A stretch of DNA of 64,000 nt from contig CAMYIE010000007.1 in NCBI GenBank assembly GCA_947258405.1, forward strand, positions 1 to 64,000, written 5' to 3'. The notes under the pieces were generated by a model. That model saw only the letters and a list, made by a program, of their open reading frames with translations. It did no database searches and was not told the DNA's origin. Origin of the DNA: an uncultured Eudoraea sp. Lineage in GTDB: Bacteria > Bacteroidota > Bacteroidia > Flavobacteriales > Flavobacteriaceae. Of the stretch, positions 33,820 through 44,305 are shown in pieces; positions within the stretch are counted from its first letter, which is position 1, and every line of letters starts with the position of its first letter. The translations under genes and the position numbers were made by a program.

Positions 33820-34707
33820 ATGATTCAGTATTTATTCGACAAATTACTTTCAGAGAAAACCCGAAAGAGAAGTGAAAGGGTAATCATTACTATTGCTATT
33901 GTCAGTTTTATAGTACATCTGATTATTTTTACCCTGAACGAGTTAGGATTTATTAGTATCGGTAATTCCAGTGAGCTTTTCAATAGCCCTATTGCAGCCA
34001 TATATACACCGTTTTCATTTATCCTGCTTTATGAAGTATATCTCCTTGTATACTATCTCCCTAAATCCATCACACTATACATCAGTAAACAGTACGAAAT
34101 CATGACACTGGTTGTGATACGGAGGATTTTTAAGGACTTGGCTAATTTAGATCTCAAGTCAGACTGGTTTACGAGTACATATGATCTGCAGCTTACCTAC
34201 GATATCATTTCTACACTGCTGCTTTTCGCTCTTATCTTGCTTTTCTACCGACTAAACTCCAGAATTACTAAGAAAAATGACTACACAGCTGAAGTTTCTC
34301 CTACTCTAGAGAGGTTTATCCAACGAAAAAAAATTCTGGCAATCATATTGGTCCCTGTATTTCTCTCATTGGCCATTTACAGTTTTGGCAATTGGTTTTA
34401 CAATGATCTGATCCTCCATACCATGGATTCAAATGCATTTGGTGATATCAATAAAATATTCTTCAATGAGTTTTTTACCATACTGATCCTCTCCGATGTA
34501 TTGCTGCTATTATTTTCCTTCTTTCACACCGATCAGTTCAGCAAGATTATCAGAAACTCTGGTTTTGTTATATCAACTATCTTGATAAGATTATCCTTCG
34601 GTGTAGAAGGTATAACTAATAATATGCTGATTGTAGGTGCGGTCATTTTCGGGGTTTTGATACTAGCTCTTCACAATGGATATCGAAAGACAGTGTTGTC
34701 CGCTTAA
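33820..34707 (+). CDS. Multi-pass integral membrane protein of unknown function
   Basis: The product is 295 residues with about seven membrane segments (near 22-40, 52-78, 130-145, 175-192, 215-232, 255-272 and 275-290). A cytoplasmic basic start (KTRKRSER) and a loop with SKQYEIMTLVVIRRIFKDLANLDL are notable. No family recognised. It follows the DUF2237 gene by 46 bp on the same strand and may be co-transcribed. Confidence 0.75.
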   Translation: MIQYLFDKLLSEKTRKRSERVIITIAIVSFIVHLIIFTLNELGFISIGNSSELFNSPIAAIYTPFSFILLYEVYLLVYYLPKSITLYISKQYEIMTLVVIRRIFKDLANLDLKSDWFTSTYDLQLTYDIISTLLLFALILLFYRLNSRITKKNDYTAEVSPTLERFIQRKKILAIILVPVFLSLAIYSFGNWFYNDLILHTMDSNAFGDINKIFFNEFFTILILSDVLLLLFSFFHTDQFSKIIRNSGFVISTILIRLSFGVEGITNNMLIVGAVIFGVLILALHNGYRKTVLSA

Positions 34708-35165
34708 AAATGCAACATACCAATAGGTATTCCCTTAGTTTTTATGTCTAATTTTAAGATTTACTTATAGTTTCAACTATGCGAAATTTCTATTGAAATT
34801 CTGCCCCGTTCATTCAATTATTCTATTCATCAAAGATCGTATTACATCTTAGCGACTACTATAAAATGCATGGATGCTCGCCATTGTATTGGCTGGCATC
34901 ATGATCGGTTTTGCCCGGGAATCTAACCTGCTTAAGAAAGTTAGAACTTCTTTTGAAAAGCAGGAAGGCAACTGGCGGGATATGAATGATTTGGCATCCG
35001 TTGGTCAACTGTTGTAAAATTAATTTTAGAAAACGGCTATTGTCGGCACTTGAAATCGGAACTTCTACCGGGCATTCATCTATTTGGCTAGCCTGGTCAT
35101 CAGGCAAAAAAGAATTATGGATCAAGGCTTGCTGAATAGCCGGTTCAGAAGTTCGAACAGGTAAT
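34708..35165. other. 458-bp gap without a convincing gene
   Basis: Two overlapping short frames look partly coding. One is 47 codons on the plus strand at 34874-35017 (MLAIVLAGIMIGFARESNLL). The other is a minus-strand frame reaching into 35179 (MKFFKLPVRTSEP). Neither has a clear start signal or a recognised family. They may be decayed gene pieces. No terminator or tRNA was seen. Confidence 0.3.
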
Positions 35166-36287
35166 TTAAAAAACTTCATTAACGCCAAAATAGATACCAC
35201 TTTGTCCGCCTTTACCTGCTCCGTAGTCTAATCGAACCCAGGTACTTTTATCTTTGAGGATCTTAAAGCGAATACCACCACCCAGCGAAGGTTTTAGGTT
35301 TTCAAATCTGTAGAGTTTTTTGGCTTCATTATTTACACTACCGAAGAGCCCAAAGGCATTTACCGCCCAGCGCGGATGAAACCGGTATCGATACTCACCC
35401 TGTAGTACATACATATGTTTATCGATAAATCGTCCTTTAAAATAACCCCGTGCTCCTTTACTACCTCCAAAAGCAGCTTGCCCCTGGAAGGGTACTTCTC
35501 CAAAATGGCTCTCCAGGTAGAGTTGGGCCGCAAAGACACTTTTTTTACCGAGAGGCCTGTAGGTCCGAAGGTCGAGGATAAAAGTATTAAAACCCTGAGT
35601 GGCACCCAGGAGTTTACTGGAATATCGGGCACTGAAGGATAAAAAATTTCCGGAGGTGGCCGATCCCACATCATCACGGTCATCGAGGTTAAAAATGGCG
35701 CCAAAGCCAGCAATCACAGCCCGATCGCTTCCTAAAATAAGTCCGGAATCGAGCTGCCCTCCTTCTTCTACCTCAGTTACCTGATGGTTGGCAAAGCGAA
35801 AGGTAAAACCAAAATTTAGGTTTGGCGGAAGCCTTTTTAGAAAATTTGCCTCGAGGATATGGCTGGTCTCGTTATAGATCTCCTCATCTTCTTCGGCTGT
35901 ATTTGGGCCAATGCCCCAGAAAGAATTAGGAAAAATCGCAAATCGGTAGCTGGCGTCTATAAAATAGTTTCCCTTGCCCAGATAGATTTCGGGAAGTGCT
36001 TCAAAGACGAGCTGTTCGTTAGTGGTATAGATTGCGGTAATCAATACATTTGAGATGCGATTATTAAACCTGGCTTGTTCCCCAAGTAAAAATAGCTGAC
36101 CTCCGCCACCAAAACCAAACTCGGTTTCCGGGGTATAGAATGCTACGGGCAGCCCAACAATCTGAATCTTTTTATCTCTGCGCAGTGTATCGGTTTTAAC
36201 AATAGCCTCTTCTCCACTCTCCTGGGCCGCAGATAAGAAGGGCACTAATGCAAATAGGAAAATATGTATCAAAACCTTTCGTATCAT
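35166..36287 (-). CDS. Omp85/BamA-barrel family outer membrane protein
   Basis: The product is 373 residues. A signal peptide (IFLFALVPFLSAAQ) is followed by alternating beta-strands of a barrel with no POTRA domains. The surface-antigen motif is visible as FGGSKGARGYFKGRF, the analogue of the VRGY/F motif in loop 6 of BamA/TamA, and the C-terminus ends in a Phe (GVNEVF). It is likely an outer membrane translocon-like or patatin-less D15 barrel. It overlaps the upstream gene by 4 bp, so the two OMP genes are co-translated. Confidence 0.8.
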   Translation of the reverse strand: MIRKVLIHIFLFALVPFLSAAQESGEEAIVKTDTLRRDKKIQIVGLPVAFYTPETEFGFGGGGQLFLLGEQARFNNRISNVLITAIYTTNEQLVFEALPEIYLGKGNYFIDASYRFAIFPNSFWGIGPNTAEEDEEIYNETSHILEANFLKRLPPNLNFGFTFRFANHQVTEVEEGGQLDSGLILGSDRAVIAGFGAIFNLDDRDDVGSATSGNFLSFSARYSSKLLGATQGFNTFILDLRTYRPLGKKSVFAAQLYLESHFGEVPFQGQAAFGGSKGARGYFKGRFIDKHMYVLQGEYRYRFHPRWAVNAFGLFGSVNNEAKKLYRFENLKPSLGGGIRFKILKDKSTWVRLDYGAGKGGQSGIYFGVNEVF

Positions 36288-36961
36288 TGCAAAAATCTAT
36301 CTAGTAATACCCTGAATCCGAAGGAAAAAGATATATCCCGTAAGTTGATATCGTCTGAAAAAACAACCTCATCTTGTTCGAGACGGCGTTCAACATTTAA
36401 CCAACTTTGGCTTAAGGAAACTCCAATATCAAATGACACCCGGTCTAAAATAACATAGGAATAGCCAAGACTCACAATAAAACCAAATCCACTGCCTTCA
36501 GACTCTTCAAAGTTTTCATCGAGATCGTCCATAAAACTGATGGTATTATTATAGCGGGTATAACCTGGCGATAGTGTTAAAAAGAGCGAACCACGATCTG
36601 AATCCGAGAAATAGCGGGAAATAAGCGGCCCAAGGAATAAACTTTCGGAGTTCAGGTCGGTCAGACCGTCTGCGTCGGACCGGGTCATTTGCACGATTCC
36701 CCCCACCAGCCATCTATCGCGAAAGAAATTCCCTCCTACAATATTCAGAGCGTACTCGTTACTACTTGTTCTTTCATCGGTGCTCTTGGTTTCATTGACA
36801 CTCGAGCTTATTGTACCAGTGATACCGGTAAGCCACCTGCCTTTTCTAAAGGGTGTAATTGTTGAATCGGTGGTGCTGGTCTGCCCCAGAATGTCAGAGC
36901 TTCCTATGCAAATACCGTAAAGAATGACTAGTATCAGTGCGTAACGAAAAGGGTGATTCAT
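36284..36961 (-). CDS. Outer membrane beta-barrel protein of unknown function
   Basis: The product is 225 residues with an N-terminal signal peptide (YALILVILYGICIG). Repeated amphipathic strands ending in aromatic residues follow (GKNFFRDRWLVGG-like, SLFLTLSPGYTRY, GFIVSLGYSYVILD), and the C-terminus ends FRVLLDRFLQ. It looks like a small 8-stranded OmpA/OprF-like barrel without a periplasmic domain. Its stop overlaps the start of the Omp85-type gene by 4 bp. Confidence 0.7.
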   Translation of the reverse strand: MNHPFRYALILVILYGICIGSSDILGQTSTTDSTITPFRKGRWLTGITGTISSSVNETKSTDERTSSNEYALNIVGGNFFRDRWLVGGIVQMTRSDADGLTDLNSESLFLGPLISRYFSDSDRGSLFLTLSPGYTRYNNTISFMDDLDENFEESEGSGFGFIVSLGYSYVILDRVSFDIGVSLSQSWLNVERRLEQDEVVFSDDINLRDISFSFGFRVLLDRFLQ

Positions 36962-37133
36962 CCAGGATTTATTGATGTTGAAAAGGTATTAAATAAATCT
37001 TGGTTGACAAGACTTTTAACCGTGTTTCATTGTACTACGAACCATAGAAATGTACGGAATAATTTAACTTCAGACGATAGTTTTGAAACTTTAAATTGAA
37101 TTCCAGTGAAAAGATTCGGATATTAGTATAAGT

Positions 37134-37982
37134 ATGATTTCTGGAAATAAATATTTAGACTATATCATATTGGTGGTTGCCATTTTGCTGGTGGCCTTTA
37201 TCATTCTAAAAATACTCAGGTATTTACTTGGAAAGTTCCTGAAACGTTCCTCTAAAGACCTCAATGTAGATCCTACCCAGTATTATTTTCTTAAAAATGC
37301 ACTCAGTTTCGTAATCTATCTGGCCGCAATCATTGTGATTATGTACTCCATTCCGGAGCTAAAACAACTAGGGGTAACTCTATTTGCAGGGGCCGGGATA
37401 CTTGCGGCCATTATTGGATTTGCCTCACAGTCGGCATTTGCCAATATAATTAGCGGGATATTTGTCGTGATCTTTAAACCTTTCAGAGTAGGGGATACGG
37501 TAGAGATCAGCAAACAGTATTTCGGCACGGTGGAAGATATCACTTTAAGGCATACGGTGATTCAGGATATTGAGAATAAGCGGTTTATCATTCCTAATTC
37601 TTTAATGAGCTCTGAGGTGATCCATAATTTTCATATCAACGATGAAAAGGTGGGTAACCAGGTATATTTTGGAATCGGTTACAGCGCGAATATAGATCGG
37701 GCTATGGATATCATCAGGGAAGAAGCCATGCAGCACCGTTTTATTATCGATAGCCGTACAGAACAGGAGATTTCAGATGGCATCCCCCAGGTAATCATCA
37801 GGGTTATAGCCTGGGCAGATTCTTCCATTAATTTAAGGGCAACCATATGGTCGGCCAATCCGATGGAAGGATTTCAAATGAAATGCGACCTTCTTAAAGC
37901 GGTTAAGGAGCGCTTCGACCGGGAAGGTGTCGAAATACCCTTCCCACATCGTAAAGTAATTTTAGAACAAAAAGATGGCTAG
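37134..37982 (+). CDS. Mechanosensitive ion channel, MscS family
   Basis: The product is 282 residues. A short N-terminal membrane region (7-26, 55-75) leads to the pore helix TM3 (GAGILAAIIGFASQSAFANIISG), followed by the MscS beta-domain (FKPFRVGDTVEI) and an alpha/beta C-terminal domain. It protects the cell from osmotic down-shock. It overlaps the CorA-like gene by 8 bp, so the two are translated together. Confidence 0.92.
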   Translation: MISGNKYLDYIILVVAILLVAFIILKILRYLLGKFLKRSSKDLNVDPTQYYFLKNALSFVIYLAAIIVIMYSIPELKQLGVTLFAGAGILAAIIGFASQSAFANIISGIFVVIFKPFRVGDTVEISKQYFGTVEDITLRHTVIQDIENKRFIIPNSLMSSEVIHNFHINDEKVGNQVYFGIGYSANIDRAMDIIREEAMQHRFIIDSRTEQEISDGIPQVIIRVIAWADSSINLRATIWSANPMEGFQMKCDLLKAVKERFDREGVEIPFPHRKVILEQKDG

Positions 37983-39039
37983 GTTTTTAAAGAAAAGGCT
38001 CGAAAAAAAGGGCACAGCACCAGGCTCACTTGTCTTCGTGGGAACCAAAAAGGTTGAAAAGACTCAGCTCGAGTTCGTAGCCTATAATACCGCTGACATT
38101 ATTGAGAATAGCAAGGTCCAGAGAAATGACCTGGCCAAAATACAAAAGCCAGGATTCAACGGCTGGCTCAATGTTATTGGAGTACACGATGCCCAGTTGG
38201 TGGAACAGATCGGCAATCAATTCGCCTTACACCTTTTATTACAGGAGGATGTGCTGAACACCGGACAAAGGCCTAAATTCGAGGAGTTTAGTGATCATCT
38301 GTTTATGGTAATCAAAATGCTGCATTTTGATAAAGAAACCGAGTTGATAGAGAGTGAACAAATAAGTCTTATCATAGTAAAGAATCTCCTTATCAGCTTT
38401 CAGGAGATTCCAAGGGATGTTTTCAACCCTATCAGGGAGCGACTCCTGCGGCCAAATACCAAGATCAGGCAACGAACGAGCGACTACCTGGCTTTTGCCA
38501 TGCTCGACGCGATATCGGACCGGTATATGGAAATCATCGAAACTTTTGGGGAACGTATTGAGCGTATTGAGGAAGAACTTCTGGAACAACCCCGAAGGGA
38601 ATTGCTTGAGAAGATCAACCTGTATAAAAAGGAAATCAATTTTTTGAGAAAAACCATCCGGCCTGTTCGTGAGCTGGTGTCGCGTTTTAAGAGATCGGAT
38701 TCAGAACTGATCAACGATTCCACGATTCCTTATCTCAATGATCTTGAAGACCATATCACTCATGCCACCGAGGCCATCGAGATCTACAAAGAAATGCTGA
38801 ACGATCAGATCAACATGTATAATTCTGCTTTAAATAATAAACTGAATGATATTATCAGGGTACTTACGATCTTTTCGGTGATCTTTATCCCGCTAACCTT
38901 TTTGGCGGGCATCTACGGAACCAATTTTGAATATCTGCCCGAATTGCATTTCCCTTATGCTTATCCAATTTTCTGGGGTGTACTCATTATCGTCGCCCTG
39001 GCGATGGTCTATTTTTTCAAAAAGCGGAGATGGATGTAG
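37975..39039 (+). CDS. corA: CorA family magnesium/cobalt transporter
   Basis: The product is 354 residues. A cytoplasmic alpha/beta funnel and long helices (residues 1-290) precede two C-terminal membrane helices. The GxN selectivity motif is YGTNFEYLPE, between them. It ends in a basic tail (FFKKRRWM). It imports Mg2+ as a pentamer. It is co-transcribed with the MscS-type channel, pairing osmotic and ion homeostasis. Confidence 0.93.
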   Translation: MARFLKKRLEKKGTAPGSLVFVGTKKVEKTQLEFVAYNTADIIENSKVQRNDLAKIQKPGFNGWLNVIGVHDAQLVEQIGNQFALHLLLQEDVLNTGQRPKFEEFSDHLFMVIKMLHFDKETELIESEQISLIIVKNLLISFQEIPRDVFNPIRERLLRPNTKIRQRTSDYLAFAMLDAISDRYMEIIETFGERIERIEEELLEQPRRELLEKINLYKKEINFLRKTIRPVRELVSRFKRSDSELINDSTIPYLNDLEDHITHATEAIEIYKEMLNDQINMYNSALNNKLNDIIRVLTIFSVIFIPLTFLAGIYGTNFEYLPELHFPYAYPIFWGVLIIVALAMVYFFKKRRWM

Positions 39040-39097
39040 TAAAATCCGAAAAGAACATCTGGTTATGGTGAAGGAATGTTTCTGAATGATGGTAGGT

Positions 39098-41872
39098 CTA
39101 GCCAGTATTTCTGTTCGCCCCGGCAATAGCATTGATAGACAATAATAGTTCCATTTGGGTTTTCTCCGATACCTGACCCTGTTCTTTTTCTTTACGCCAT
39201 TTATCCAGTAGGCAAATCTGCTCCTGATGCAGTATTTCCATCAAAACCGAACGCAGCTGATTGGAATGATAGTGGTTTTTTCTCCGTTCCTCAAAACTTC
39301 TTCCAAAAAGAGTGGAAAGATGCGTTTTTACCAATTCCAGTTCATCCAGAAAAATTCCTAAAAATCGCTTGCGCAAAGACTCATCTTTCACCAGTTCAGC
39401 GTAGGCCCGCATGGTGTCGGGGTCGGTGGCAGCCAGACTCGTGTCGACATTGGTAAATACATATCTTAGAAAATCGTCTGTTTTAAGGGCCTTAGCCAGT
39501 GTACCATAAAATTCTGGTTTTTCTTCCTTCATTTTTTGAAGAGCCGATCCAAGACCAAACCAACTGGTCATATGATAACGTGCCTGGCTCCATGAAAACA
39601 CCCAGGGAATGGCGCGGAGGTCTTCGAGTGTGTTCGCCCCGGTTCGCTTGGCAGGCCTGGATCCTATTTTACTCGATTCAATGGCATCTATCGGAGTAGC
39701 TTGCCGGAAATAAGGAATAAAACCGTCGGACTTGAGTAAAGCCTCGTAATAAGACTTACTTTCATTAGCTAACCATTCGATCAAATTCTCATTTTCATGA
39801 AATTTTCGTTCTTTATGATTATCCAAAAGCGTTTTAAAAAGCGTATTGGCGGCAAGCAATTCAATATTATAGGCCGCATTTACTTTATTGGCGTATTTTT
39901 GAGCGATGGTCTCCCCTTGTTCTGTAAGTCTTATATGACCTCCGGGTGAGCCATGAGACAAGGCCCTAAGGAAATAATGCGTCGGGCCGGAACCACGACT
40001 AATAGAACCGCCCTTACCATGGAAGAATCGGATATCGATACCGTATTTTTCCGCAAGTTCGGTAATGCGGTATTGAGCCTTGTACAAATGCCACTGACTG
40101 GCAATGATACCTCCATCTTTATTGCTGTCACTATAACCCACCATCACTTGTTGCTGGGGATTTTTAAGTCCGTTATGCTCCTGATAATATACCAGGGAAC
40201 GTTTTACGATAGGGGTTTCAAAGTACTCTTTTAGTATGGCAGGCCCATTTTCAAGGTCGTCGATAGTTTCCAGAAGTGGCACTACATGAACTTTTAAGAC
40301 CAATCCGTCGGGCCCCATAAAAGCCAGTCCTGCTTCTCGCGCCAGCACATAAACGGCCATAAGGTCAGAGAAAGACCGGGTCATACTAACGATAAATGAA
40401 CCGATACAATTAAATCCGTATTTAAAGGTATGTGACTCCACCAGGCGATAGCAGTCCATTACCGCCAGGGCCTCGTTTTCTAATATAGTACGAGGATGAA
40501 TAAAAGGACGGGCGAGTTCCAGTTCATCCAATAAGAATTTTGCACGTTTCGCCTCCTCCCAGTCTGCAAAATCGGTTTCGGGCAGGTGGGCCGCCTCCAA
40601 TAACTGGGTAATAGCCTTGTCGTGAAAAGCACTATTCTGGCGAATATCCAATGCGGCCAGGTGAAAGCCAAAAACACTTACCAGACGTATTGCATCTTTT
40701 ACATCGCTATAGGCAATAGTCCTCGCTCCAAAGGAAAGCAATTCTTCCTGTAATAATCGCAGATCCGAGATGAGCGTTTTAGAATGGCGATACGATCCGG
40801 GTTGTTCTGAGAGCTTTGTGGCATGGCCACGCTCTGTATCTACCGGTAATTTGTTGATCATCAAATGAAGGATTTGCCTAAAAGCTTCCCCCTGATTGCG
40901 CACCAGACCTTTTTCTCCTTTAGAACCCAATTGACCGGCGAGCTCTACCACTCGATTCTGAAAGGTTAAAGAACAGGCTTCCAGGGAATGGCTAAAGCTC
41001 ATTTTCCTGACCAACTCTACCAGCTTTCTGCGGATAACTACAAAGGCGTTTAACCTTAGTGTAAGTAATGTTTCGCGGGTAACATTTGCCGTAACCAGCG
41101 GATGGCCGTCACGGTCGCCACCCACCCAGTTTCCGAAACGGATCTGCGGATAGGCATGCGCTGTTTTTACAAGATCTTTTTCACGGCCTAAATGATCCAG
41201 GGCCTGCTCCAGACGGCGGTCTACAATAGGAACCACCTGGGGAAAGACATTGACCAGATAGTGCAATACATTTCGAAGTTCGGAGGAAACATTGGGTTTT
41301 TCCAGGTAGATCTCGCCTGTTTTCCAGAGACGGTACAGCGATAACTTTATATTATTCCGGGTATTGAGCTGTTCTTGCTTGGAGTACATCTGGTTCTCCA
41401 GTTGCACCAGCAGAAGATAGAGTTCACGGTGGTGTTCCAATACTGTGGCCCGCTTAGCCTCTGTAGGATGTGCCGTGAGCACCGGTTCAATACTGATCTC
41501 ATGTAATTCTGCCAGGATCTCTTTTTCAGAGATCCCCTGCTCAAGAGCCCGACTGATATCCTGGGCCCAGAGCCCGTTCACTTTGGTGATATCGATATCT
41601 TCCACAGCCCTTCTTTGCTGTACTGCATGATTGATCTCCACCATGTTCACCAGCTGAAAGATCAGGGAATAGAGTTGTACTAGCTTGGAAACTGAAGGCA
41701 AGTCTTCTCCAGATTCGGGATGAATCCAGGGAATACTCTGGGCAATATTGGCCTCCCCGTTTTCAATTAATATTTCATCCAGAGCCTCGAGCAAAAACCT
41801 TAAATCCTTATAGGGCTTTCCGATTTCCTGCTCCAGGGTATGTAGTGTAATTATATTTTCCTTTATTCTCAT
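39098..41872 (-). CDS. ppc: Phosphoenolpyruvate carboxylase
   Basis: The product is 924 residues, full length. It makes oxaloacetate from PEP and bicarbonate to refill the TCA cycle. Catalytic motifs are visible: EPVLTAHPTEAKRATVLEHH with the catalytic His, GGDRDGHPLVT, GYSDSNKDGG with the catalytic Lys, RFFHGKGGSISRGSGP, and the C-terminal NTG ending (GANRNTG). It appears to be a single transcription unit convergent with corA. Confidence 0.97.
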   Translation of the reverse strand: MRIKENIITLHTLEQEIGKPYKDLRFLLEALDEILIENGEANIAQSIPWIHPESGEDLPSVSKLVQLYSLIFQLVNMVEINHAVQQRRAVEDIDITKVNGLWAQDISRALEQGISEKEILAELHEISIEPVLTAHPTEAKRATVLEHHRELYLLLVQLENQMYSKQEQLNTRNNIKLSLYRLWKTGEIYLEKPNVSSELRNVLHYLVNVFPQVVPIVDRRLEQALDHLGREKDLVKTAHAYPQIRFGNWVGGDRDGHPLVTANVTRETLLTLRLNAFVVIRRKLVELVRKMSFSHSLEACSLTFQNRVVELAGQLGSKGEKGLVRNQGEAFRQILHLMINKLPVDTERGHATKLSEQPGSYRHSKTLISDLRLLQEELLSFGARTIAYSDVKDAIRLVSVFGFHLAALDIRQNSAFHDKAITQLLEAAHLPETDFADWEEAKRAKFLLDELELARPFIHPRTILENEALAVMDCYRLVESHTFKYGFNCIGSFIVSMTRSFSDLMAVYVLAREAGLAFMGPDGLVLKVHVVPLLETIDDLENGPAILKEYFETPIVKRSLVYYQEHNGLKNPQQQVMVGYSDSNKDGGIIASQWHLYKAQYRITELAEKYGIDIRFFHGKGGSISRGSGPTHYFLRALSHGSPGGHIRLTEQGETIAQKYANKVNAAYNIELLAANTLFKTLLDNHKERKFHENENLIEWLANESKSYYEALLKSDGFIPYFRQATPIDAIESSKIGSRPAKRTGANTLEDLRAIPWVFSWSQARYHMTSWFGLGSALQKMKEEKPEFYGTLAKALKTDDFLRYVFTNVDTSLAATDPDTMRAYAELVKDESLRKRFLGIFLDELELVKTHLSTLFGRSFEERRKNHYHSNQLRSVLMEILHQEQICLLDKWRKEKEQGQVSEKTQMELLLSINAIAGANRNTG

Positions 41873-41944
41873 TCGTCGCTCGTGTATAACTCTTTTTTAG
41901 AGCAATCGAAATTAAAGGATAATCTTGTACCAAAAAAGCCTTAC

Positions 41945-43384
41945 CTATTTTGTTTTGTTATAAATATTAAGACAGGAAATATCCAATTCCGATGCAGGAT
42001 CGTCCATAAATGCATTCATCACCCGATCCTTGCACTCCCGGTTACCAGCTCCATGGCCACCTTCATCCAGTATCAAGAGCTTGCCATTGCTGAGATTATT
42101 CATAAATAGGTGTCCGTTCTGAGGTGGAGTTACCGGATCATACTGATTCACAAAAATCAGTGTAGGGATATCCGACGTTTGAAAATCTCGCTCGTTCGGC
42201 GGCAAATAACCGTTGTGCCACTGCATTCCAGCCTGGTAGAAAGCATCGAAAAAACCAAGCTTTACGGGCATCAATGGATATTGTTTATAATGATTTTCAA
42301 TGGCTGTGGCAGTATTATCCAGGTCGAATTGCTCGTATTTCTCCACCGAGAGCAGCATACTCAGGTTGAGACCATTGCTCAATCTGTACTCTATTTCCAA
42401 AACCTGATTAATGATAGGTCCTTCTCCTTCGATAAAGGCATTGATGAGTTCGGGCGCCTTTTCCCGTGCATTGCCCTGGTATAGTAGCCTTCGTAACAAG
42501 TAAATACCATCCTGTGCATTGATCACTATCTCCATACTGTCGTTCATAGTTATAGCCAGGGGTTCTTGTCGAAGTTTGTCGATAGCCCTATAATAATCTT
42601 CTTCCAGCTTAGGGTATTTATCGTTGCAATCGGGATTCTGTGCGCAATAATCAATAATTCTGCTTAGGGCCAGCGAATAACTTTTTAGTCGGTCCATCAG
42701 AAAGTCACCGCTCAATGGCGAAGGGGAATCCAGAAGAGATGTATGTATATATTCCGGAAACATATCCTGGACCACACGGGCGATCCTGGTACCGTAAGAG
42801 CCGCCCATCAAATTATATTTTTCATAACCAAGATGTTTAAAAAGCATCCCTACATCCCTGGCATTCTGATGGGTATTGTAATACCGGGTTTGAATTCCCT
42901 GATCTTCGCATTTTTTCTGGTAGCGGTTTATCAATTCTTGCATAAGCACCAATTCTTCAGACTCGTCAGCATTTTTGGCCAATAGATCAAAAGCATCGAG
43001 CGACATATCAGGGAGGTCCGAGGAATATCCAATACCGCGCTGATCGAAGAGAATAACATCCCTCTTTTCACTGATCGGGTCCTGCTTCAAAAAGTCGACC
43101 AACCCCGGATTAAGTGTTTTGCCACCAGGACCACCGGCAAAGAATATCAATGGATAACGCGAAATTGAAGTGTCCCTGGCCTGCAGGATGGCATAGGCGA
43201 TTTTGATTTTTCTCCCCTCGGGTTCGTCGTGGTTTTCGGGTACTAAAATGGCCCCTCCCTTGACCCCGGTGGCATTGGCTAACCATTCGATATCGTGGGG
43301 CGTCGTTTCTATTTCAAAAGGCTGTTCCCGACAACTCCATATCAACATAGTAAAGCAAGTAAATACAAGAAAAATTCTAGGCAT
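41945..43384 (-). CDS. Alpha/beta hydrolase lipoprotein, S33 (TAP/proline iminopeptidase-like)
   Basis: The product is 479 residues. A lipoprotein signal (VFTCFTMLIWSC) is followed by an alpha/beta-hydrolase: oxyanion region FFAGGPGG, FDQRGIGYSS, nucleophile elbow GGSYGTR, and the catalytic Asp and His in VNQYDPVTPP and LDEGGHGAG. The layout resembles secreted tripeptidyl aminopeptidases. It probably cleaves short peptides or esters outside the cytoplasm. It is alone between convergent or divergent neighbours. Confidence 0.88.
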   Translation of the reverse strand: MPRIFLVFTCFTMLIWSCREQPFEIETTPHDIEWLANATGVKGGAILVPENHDEPEGRKIKIAYAILQARDTSISRYPLIFFAGGPGGKTLNPGLVDFLKQDPISEKRDVILFDQRGIGYSSDLPDMSLDAFDLLAKNADESEELVLMQELINRYQKKCEDQGIQTRYYNTHQNARDVGMLFKHLGYEKYNLMGGSYGTRIARVVQDMFPEYIHTSLLDSPSPLSGDFLMDRLKSYSLALSRIIDYCAQNPDCNDKYPKLEEDYYRAIDKLRQEPLAITMNDSMEIVINAQDGIYLLRRLLYQGNAREKAPELINAFIEGEGPIINQVLEIEYRLSNGLNLSMLLSVEKYEQFDLDNTATAIENHYKQYPLMPVKLGFFDAFYQAGMQWHNGYLPPNERDFQTSDIPTLIFVNQYDPVTPPQNGHLFMNNLSNGKLLILDEGGHGAGNRECKDRVMNAFMDDPASELDISCLNIYNKTK

Positions 43385-43726
43385 AGGAATATCGTTTATT
43401 AGGATTAGGTTGAATTATCAGCAGTATCTGGTTTTTTTCAAAATCCAGGAATGATTCGGAAAGGGCAATTCATATCCCGTTCTGGTTTCACACCAATAAA
43501 GATAAGGTTTTTGATAAACCCTTTTTAGTACTTGCGCTGCATAAGAATTAGGCCTTTTCATACAAGCGGCGAGGGGCTATGCTCTTGCTTTAAGAAGGCT
43601 GGGGTAAACGAGGGGGGCAATAGTTATTTTTGGTACATTTAAGGTAAGTAGTGACAATGAGGAACCAGCCATCAAGGACCGGAGCTTCTAAAAGCCGCAA
43701 TAATCACACAACCAAAATCAACAAAG
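43385..43726. other. 342-bp intergenic region with a -7 promoter element
   Basis: No ORF of note. The plus strand carries TATTTTTG at 43625-43632, a perfect TAnnTTTG element 95 nt before the membrane protein gene at 43727. Nothing else was recognised. Confidence 0.45.
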
Positions 43727-44305
43727 ATGGAAAACAAGTTTTTTACTTTTATCAAACCGTATTTGTCTTATATAGACAGCGGAAAATTTTATCGAAAACC
43801 TTTCGTCTGGCTTTACACCTTGCTGGCCATTCTTAACCTGCTTTTACCACTCGATGTGCTTTACAGAGCCTTTGACAACCGGATCTTCGATGCACCACCA
43901 AAGTTCGTCCTCGCTTTTATTCTTACCTGGCTGGTCATTGGTTTTGCCTCCTGGATCAGTTTCCAGCTATGGTGGAACCGTAAAGAAAAGGTTAAAAAGA
44001 TCTCAACCGAAGGGGATGAGTATATGGCTACGCCAGGGGTCGCACATTTTGTTCAGACTTTTGGGGAGTGGCTCGGGACCTGGATAGGCTTTGTGGGTGG
44101 TACAGTGGCTCTATTAACCACTTTGCTTTTGGGCGATGAAGGCCGGTACCTGCTAAGGCAACTCGATTATGATTTTCTTCAAAGCGGACTGCTGTTTGTC
44201 GTATTGATGCCCATCTATGGTTTTTTGATCATTATCGGCACAAGATACATAGCGGAGCAAGGCAGAGCACTAACTGCAATAGCCACTAATACCAGGAGAT
44301 CGTGA
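43727..44305 (+). CDS. Integral membrane protein of unknown function
   Basis: The product is 192 residues with four membrane segments (near 28-43, 62-84, 108-134 and 152-172). A cytoplasmic basic loop (WWNRKEKVKKIS) lies after the second. No family was recognised. It overlaps the D-amino acid transaminase gene by 4 bp (GTGA), so they are translated together. ATG 43727 is chosen; a shifted frame from 43651 is unlikely. Confidence 0.75.
   Translation: MENKFFTFIKPYLSYIDSGKFYRKPFVWLYTLLAILNLLLPLDVLYRAFDNRIFDAPPKFVLAFILTWLVIGFASWISFQLWWNRKEKVKKISTEGDEYMATPGVAHFVQTFGEWLGTWIGFVGGTVALLTTLLLGDEGRYLLRQLDYDFLQSGLLFVVLMPIYGFLIIIGTRYIAEQGRALTAIATNTRRS

Noticed and set aside
34859-35200. 113-codon minus-strand frame overlapping the end of the Omp85-type gene
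   Set aside because: No recognised domain, and a competing plus-strand frame exists. At best a decayed fragment; recorded under the intergenic entry.
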